5,938 bases of DNA from an uncultured Campylobacter sp. (lineage in GTDB: Bacteria > Campylobacterota > Campylobacteria > Campylobacterales > Campylobacteraceae), in NCBI RefSeq assembly GCF_938045465.1, contig NZ_CALIBF010000069.1, forward strand, positions 1 to 5,938, written 5' to 3'. Below, one piece after another: positions 3,312 to 5,938 of the stretch; position 1 is the first letter of the stretch, and every line of letters starts with the position of its first letter. The notes below the pieces were generated by a model that was given only the letters and a program-made list of their open reading frames with translations, was not told where the DNA came from and did no database searches. The translations under genes were made by a program, and so were the position numbers.

Positions 3312-4631
3312 ATGCTTAATAAGTTTAAATTCATCCCCCTTATTTTAATATCCTTGGTTACTTTTTCTTTTGCTGTCCGAATTCCCCTTTCGTCTAGTTC
3401 TTACGATTATCGTTTTAAAATTTCTACCGCTGGTGATATGTGGCTTTATAATGGTGTAGTTGATGGTATAGTCGAGCATTGCCAATATACTCAGATTGAA
3501 AATAATGCTTATGCACAGCCTAATTTTAATGAATCGTTTAAAAAAGACTCCTTTTATGCCCAATCGGATCCAGCTTCTAAATCTCCTAATGGTTATTTCG
3601 ATGATCCTGCCACTATTTATAAATTTTTAGGTTCTGAAACTTATGAGGGTAGTGTATCCTTTAAACACGAAACCTATTCGTGGGCTAAAAAGCCTGATTC
3701 TATTCAAAAGATTTGCGTTCAATGTAATACCAAAGTCGGTGAGTATTTTGACTCTACTACAGGTTTATGCGTGAATAAATGTGAGGATATTACTAATCGA
3801 TCTGATCGCTTGAATTGTATGTGTAAGCGTGCAGGAAAGCTTGGTTTTAGTGGTCATTTTTCTTCCTCGTTTATTGGCGGTGATGGTTCTGGGGTTTGTT
3901 GGTATACTTGCACTACAACTAAAGATGATCCCGAAGCTAGACCTAATGGCGATGGTACGGAATTTAGTGTTAGCTATGATATTGATGACACTTACCCAAA
4001 TGCTAATGGCTTTTGTTTTGCCGATGATACTTATGCTCCTAATGCTAAGCCTGGTCCAAATCCCAAACCGGACGACCCGGGTAATAATAATGGCACAAAA
4101 CCGGGTGGCGATAATCCTAAACCTGATGACCCAGGCAATAATAATGGCACAAAACCGGGTAACCCCGATAATAATAATGGCACAAAACCAGGTGGCGGTG
4201 GCGGTAAGCCTAGTAATCCGGGCAATAATAATGGGGCAAAACCGGGTAATCCCGATAATAATAATGGCACGAAACCGGGCGATGATGATAATGGTAAATT
4301 TGATTTTAGTAAATTAAATGAACTTAATGAAACTGTTGAGGGTGGCACTAATAAATTTATGAAAATTTTTGAGGATGCCAAAGATCAAATCGTTGGTGCT
4401 TATAATAGACTTAAAAAAGGTCAATTGAGCGATTTTAAAGTTCATGGTTCTGTTAATAGTTGTCCTTATACTCGTGATTTTATTATGGATGAAAGATTTA
4501 GCAAAAAAATTACTATTGATATATGTGCTTTTTTAAAGGATGCTCGCCCCTTCCTTTATTTTATTTTTTATGCTTTGTTTTTATTTCTTTTCTCATTATT
4601 CACTTATAAAGCTGTTGCGAGGTTATTATAA
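3312..4631 (+). CDS. pIII/TspB-like minor coat (adsorption) protein
   Basis: The 439-residue product has the layout of a filamentous phage attachment protein. It has a signal peptide (1-21, cut near SFA), a cysteine-rich N-terminal domain up to about 240 (Cys 57, 135, 138, 153, 157, 169, 171, 196, 200, 235), a long Asn/Gly/Pro/Lys/Asp linker (about 242-328), and a C-terminal domain with Cys 384 and 405. It ends in a membrane helix at about 412-433 and a short basic tail. The C-terminal part (SCPYTRDF, then ICAFLKDARPFLYFIFY) resembles the end of TspB/pIII proteins of Neisseria filamentous prophages, which anchors the protein until virion release. The N-terminal domains should bind the host pilus or receptor. 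Start chosen by AAGGTGGGG at 3301-3309. The stop overlaps the next ATG by one base. The family assignment is by architecture, not close sequence match. Confidence 0.8.
   Translation: MLNKFKFIPLILISLVTFSFAVRIPLSSSSYDYRFKISTAGDMWLYNGVVDGIVEHCQYTQIENNAYAQPNFNESFKKDSFYAQSDPASKSPNGYFDDPATIYKFLGSETYEGSVSFKHETYSWAKKPDSIQKICVQCNTKVGEYFDSTTGLCVNKCEDITNRSDRLNCMCKRAGKLGFSGHFSSSFIGGDGSGVCWYTCTTTKDDPEARPNGDGTEFSVSYDIDDTYPNANGFCFADDTYAPNAKPGPNPKPDDPGNNNGTKPGGDNPKPDDPGNNNGTKPGNPDNNNGTKPGGGGGKPSNPGNNNGAKPGNPDNNNGTKPGDDDNGKFDFSKLNELNETVEGGTNKFMKIFEDAKDQIVGAYNRLKKGQLSDFKVHGSVNSCPYTRDFIMDERFSKKITIDICAFLKDARPFLYFIFYALFLFLFSLFTYKAVARLL
4083..4280 (+). repeat. In-frame repeats encoding the Asn-Gly-Lys-Pro linker of the pIII-like protein
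   Basis: Five copies of a 24-base unit encode NNNG(T/A)KPG at residues 258-265, 276-283, 287-294, 305-312 and 316-323. They are separated by short spacers rich in Asp, Pro and Gly (GDNPKPDDPG, NPD, GGGGKPSNPG, NPD). The copies differ mostly at silent sites (cacaaaa, cacgaaa), showing that they are expanded and then drifted. Repeats of this kind change length easily by slippage or recombination and would alter the reach of the adsorption domain. Confidence 0.85.
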
Positions 4632-5026
4632 TGGGCAGGATTGTAAGTTTTTTAGGTTCTTTTTTAGCTAAATGGGGTGGTGCTATAATCAGATTTGGGC
4701 TTATGCTTGGTATGGTTATGTTTTTTGCTAAATTTGCCGTTCCTTTTTTCGTAGATTTAATGGACGCTGTTGCTTTCATATTATCTAGGGTCAATGCTTT
4801 AATAGATTATATAAATTCCTATGTGGGTAATACCGATGAGCTTATAACCCTTTTCTTTAACGTGCTTAAGTCTATCGGCTTTTTTGATGCTTTCAGAGAT
4901 GCTTATACTTTATTCAAACCCATATTTTTTACTCTGATCGTAGCTTTGGGCGGAAAGGTTGTTATGAGATTTTTATCCCTATTTGCTAGGTTGCTTAATT
5001 ATCTCTTTATCTCAAGGATTGATTAG
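4631..5026 (+). CDS. pVI-like minor coat protein (DUF2523 type membrane protein)
   Basis: The 131-residue protein is strongly hydrophobic, with spans at about 18-42 (AIIRFGLMLGMVMFFAKFAVPFF), a possible short helix near 72-86 and a last span at about 97-120 (KPIFFTLIVALGGKVVMRFLSLFA). Length, membrane layout and place between the pIII and pI/Zot genes match the pVI class of filamentous phages (often annotated DUF2523; Ace in CTX phage). pVI helps pIII cap the virion end and release it from the membrane. Translation is coupled to the upstream gene (TAATG overlap), with GAGG 8 bases before the start. The Zot gene begins two bases after its stop. The family assignment rests mainly on context and size. 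Confidence 0.75.
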   Translation: MGRIVSFLGSFLAKWGGAIIRFGLMLGMVMFFAKFAVPFFVDLMDAVAFILSRVNALIDYINSYVGNTDELITLFFNVLKSIGFFDAFRDAYTLFKPIFFTLIVALGGKVVMRFLSLFARLLNYLFISRID

Positions 5027-5028
5027 AA

Positions 5029-5938
5029 ATGATAACTTACATCGTCGGTAACCCTGGTAGCGGTAAAACATATTACGCAGTCTTTAAAATTCATCAGCTT
5101 TTTATTTTCAAGCCAAAGGATACTTTCCTATCAAAGGTCATTAAGCCTGAGAAGCAAAAAGAGTATTTATATTGCTATACCAATATCAACGGCTTTAAGT
5201 TCGATTTGGACGCTAAATTTATAAAATTTGACTACGAAAAATTTTACTCCGATCTCGAAGTTTTATATCTGCTTTATATGGATAAGGTGGGCGATGACGT
5301 TCTAAACGAAAAAGCCAAAGAGTTAAATTTACACAATGTCTTAATAATCCTCGATGAAGCTCATAATTTCTTAAAAGCCAAAGAGGATAACATTTTAGTT
5401 TGGTGGCTTACTTATCATCGCCATTTATACCAGGATATTATGCTTATTACACAGGATTTATCGCTTATAAGTAATGAGTATAAACGTATAGCCGAGCATT
5501 TTGTAAAAGCCGTAGATAGCTCCAAGCGCCTATTCAAAAATAAATTTAGATATATGCTTTATGGCTCTTACAAGATGTATCAAAAAGACGTTATGCAAAA
5601 ATTTCACGTTCCGTATATGAAAGAGGTTTTTAATCTCTACCATTCGGGGCAAAACGCCTCTCAAAAATCTTTTGTCCGTAAATTTCTTTATGTATCGTTA
5701 TTTTTGTTTATCACTCTATCTATATACTTTTATTTCTTTGTAAAAAGTTTCAATTCTGATGAACCCGCTGATTCCTCCACTCCCGCCCCCGATACTCAAT
5801 CCAATCAACCTATCGAAACCGCAAGTGGTAACAGCACTAAAGCCCTATTTAACGCCTCTAATCCAAATCCTAATGAGCCTCCTATAGGCTATATATATCA
5901 AATCCATTGTTTCTATGACCGTTGCTCCATTCAAAACG
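5029..5938 (+). CDS. zot: Zot/pI-like phage assembly ATPase, 3' end beyond the window
   Basis: The first 303 residues are present and the frame is still open at the window edge. Near the start is a Walker A motif GNPGSGKT (7-14), followed by Walker B LIILDEAH (105-112). WWLTYHRHLYQDIMLITQDL (125-144) is the conserved stretch seen in Zonula occludens toxin family proteins. A membrane span at about 219-238 (FLYVSLFLFITLSIYFYFFV) separates the cytoplasmic ATPase from a periplasmic part with a Pro/Ser/Thr-rich stretch and the cysteine pair CFYDRC (294-299). In filamentous phages this protein (pI) drives virion extrusion through the inner membrane. The Vibrio cholerae and Campylobacter concisus forms have also been studied as toxins that loosen tight junctions, which is not evident from the sequence. 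AAGGA at 5014-5018 precedes the ATG by 10 bases. Confidence 0.9.
   Translation, partial: MITYIVGNPGSGKTYYAVFKIHQLFIFKPKDTFLSKVIKPEKQKEYLYCYTNINGFKFDLDAKFIKFDYEKFYSDLEVLYLLYMDKVGDDVLNEKAKELNLHNVLIILDEAHNFLKAKEDNILVWWLTYHRHLYQDIMLITQDLSLISNEYKRIAEHFVKAVDSSKRLFKNKFRYMLYGSYKMYQKDVMQKFHVPYMKEVFNLYHSGQNASQKSFVRKFLYVSLFLFITLSIYFYFFVKSFNSDEPADSSTPAPDTQSNQPIETASGNSTKALFNASNPNPNEPPIGYIYQIHCFYDRCSIQN

Noticed and set aside
3345..3563. Minus-strand open frame of 72 codons
   Set aside because: It lies fully opposite the pIII-like gene and has no recognisable features.
4083..4280. Short regularly spaced repeats suggesting a CRISPR array
   Set aside because: The units are coding, in frame and separated by 3-10 codons of similar low-complexity sequence, with no unique spacers or cas genes.
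3829..4381. Two long open frames, one on each strand, over the linker repeats
   Set aside because: Low-complexity proteins (Ile/Met-rich forward, Pro/Leu-rich reverse) are by-products of the repeated linker codons of the pIII-like gene.
4600..4794. Minus-strand open frame of 64 codons
   Set aside because: It is antisense to the junction of the pIII-like and pVI-like genes and has no coding support.

Overview
This window looks like the left end and structural half of an integrated filamentous (Inoviridae-type) prophage in an AT-rich epsilonproteobacterium. Campylobacter is the best guess, close to C. concisus, a species known to carry zot-encoding filamentous prophages. This assignment rests on base composition, gene content and a Zot/pI protein running off the right edge. 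It is inference from sequence reading, not a database match.

Left boundary (1-302). An orphan 3' half of a tRNA-Met(CAT) gene, ending in CCA, lies on the minus strand at 207-251. Its 5' half is missing, as expected for the att copy left on the far side of an element inserted into a tRNA 3' end. Host flank (or an older insertion) would be 1-206 and the prophage would begin at about 207. The intact tRNA and the integrase, if present, should lie beyond the right edge.

Accessory and control region (303-1967). First comes a toxin-first toxin-antitoxin pair of the HI1419/HI1420 type (RelE/ParE-fold toxin, HTH antitoxin), whose TATAAT box is so close to the toxin ATG that the mRNA may be leaderless. 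A minus-strand pair follows: a 70-aa HTH repressor-like protein overlapping a 189-aa secreted protein of unknown function. The repressor gene faces the phage operon across a 279-bp control region holding two inverted copies of a 20-bp site. A GC-rich leader that can fold into a cloverleaf-like structure sits directly before the GTG of the first rightward gene.

Structural module (1968-5938, all rightward). The order is: a 150-aa candidate ssDNA-binding protein; the major coat protein (33-residue signal plus 46-residue mature helix); two very small single-membrane-span proteins (42 and 37 aa); a hairpin-rich intergenic region with a 64-nt near-perfect stem-loop; a third small membrane protein (43 aa); a pIII/TspB-like adsorption protein with a repetitive Asn/Gly/Pro linker; a pVI-like membrane protein (DUF2523 type); and the pI/Zot assembly ATPase, cut by the window end. 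This follows the usual V-(VII/IX/VIII)-III-VI-I order of filamentous phages, with short overlaps and small gaps that suggest coupled translation.

No replication initiator, integrase or secretin (pIV) is visible here. The first two could lie to the right. The least explained items are the 3062-3155 hairpin cluster, the structured leader at 1886-1964, the 189-aa secreted protein and the three tiny membrane proteins.
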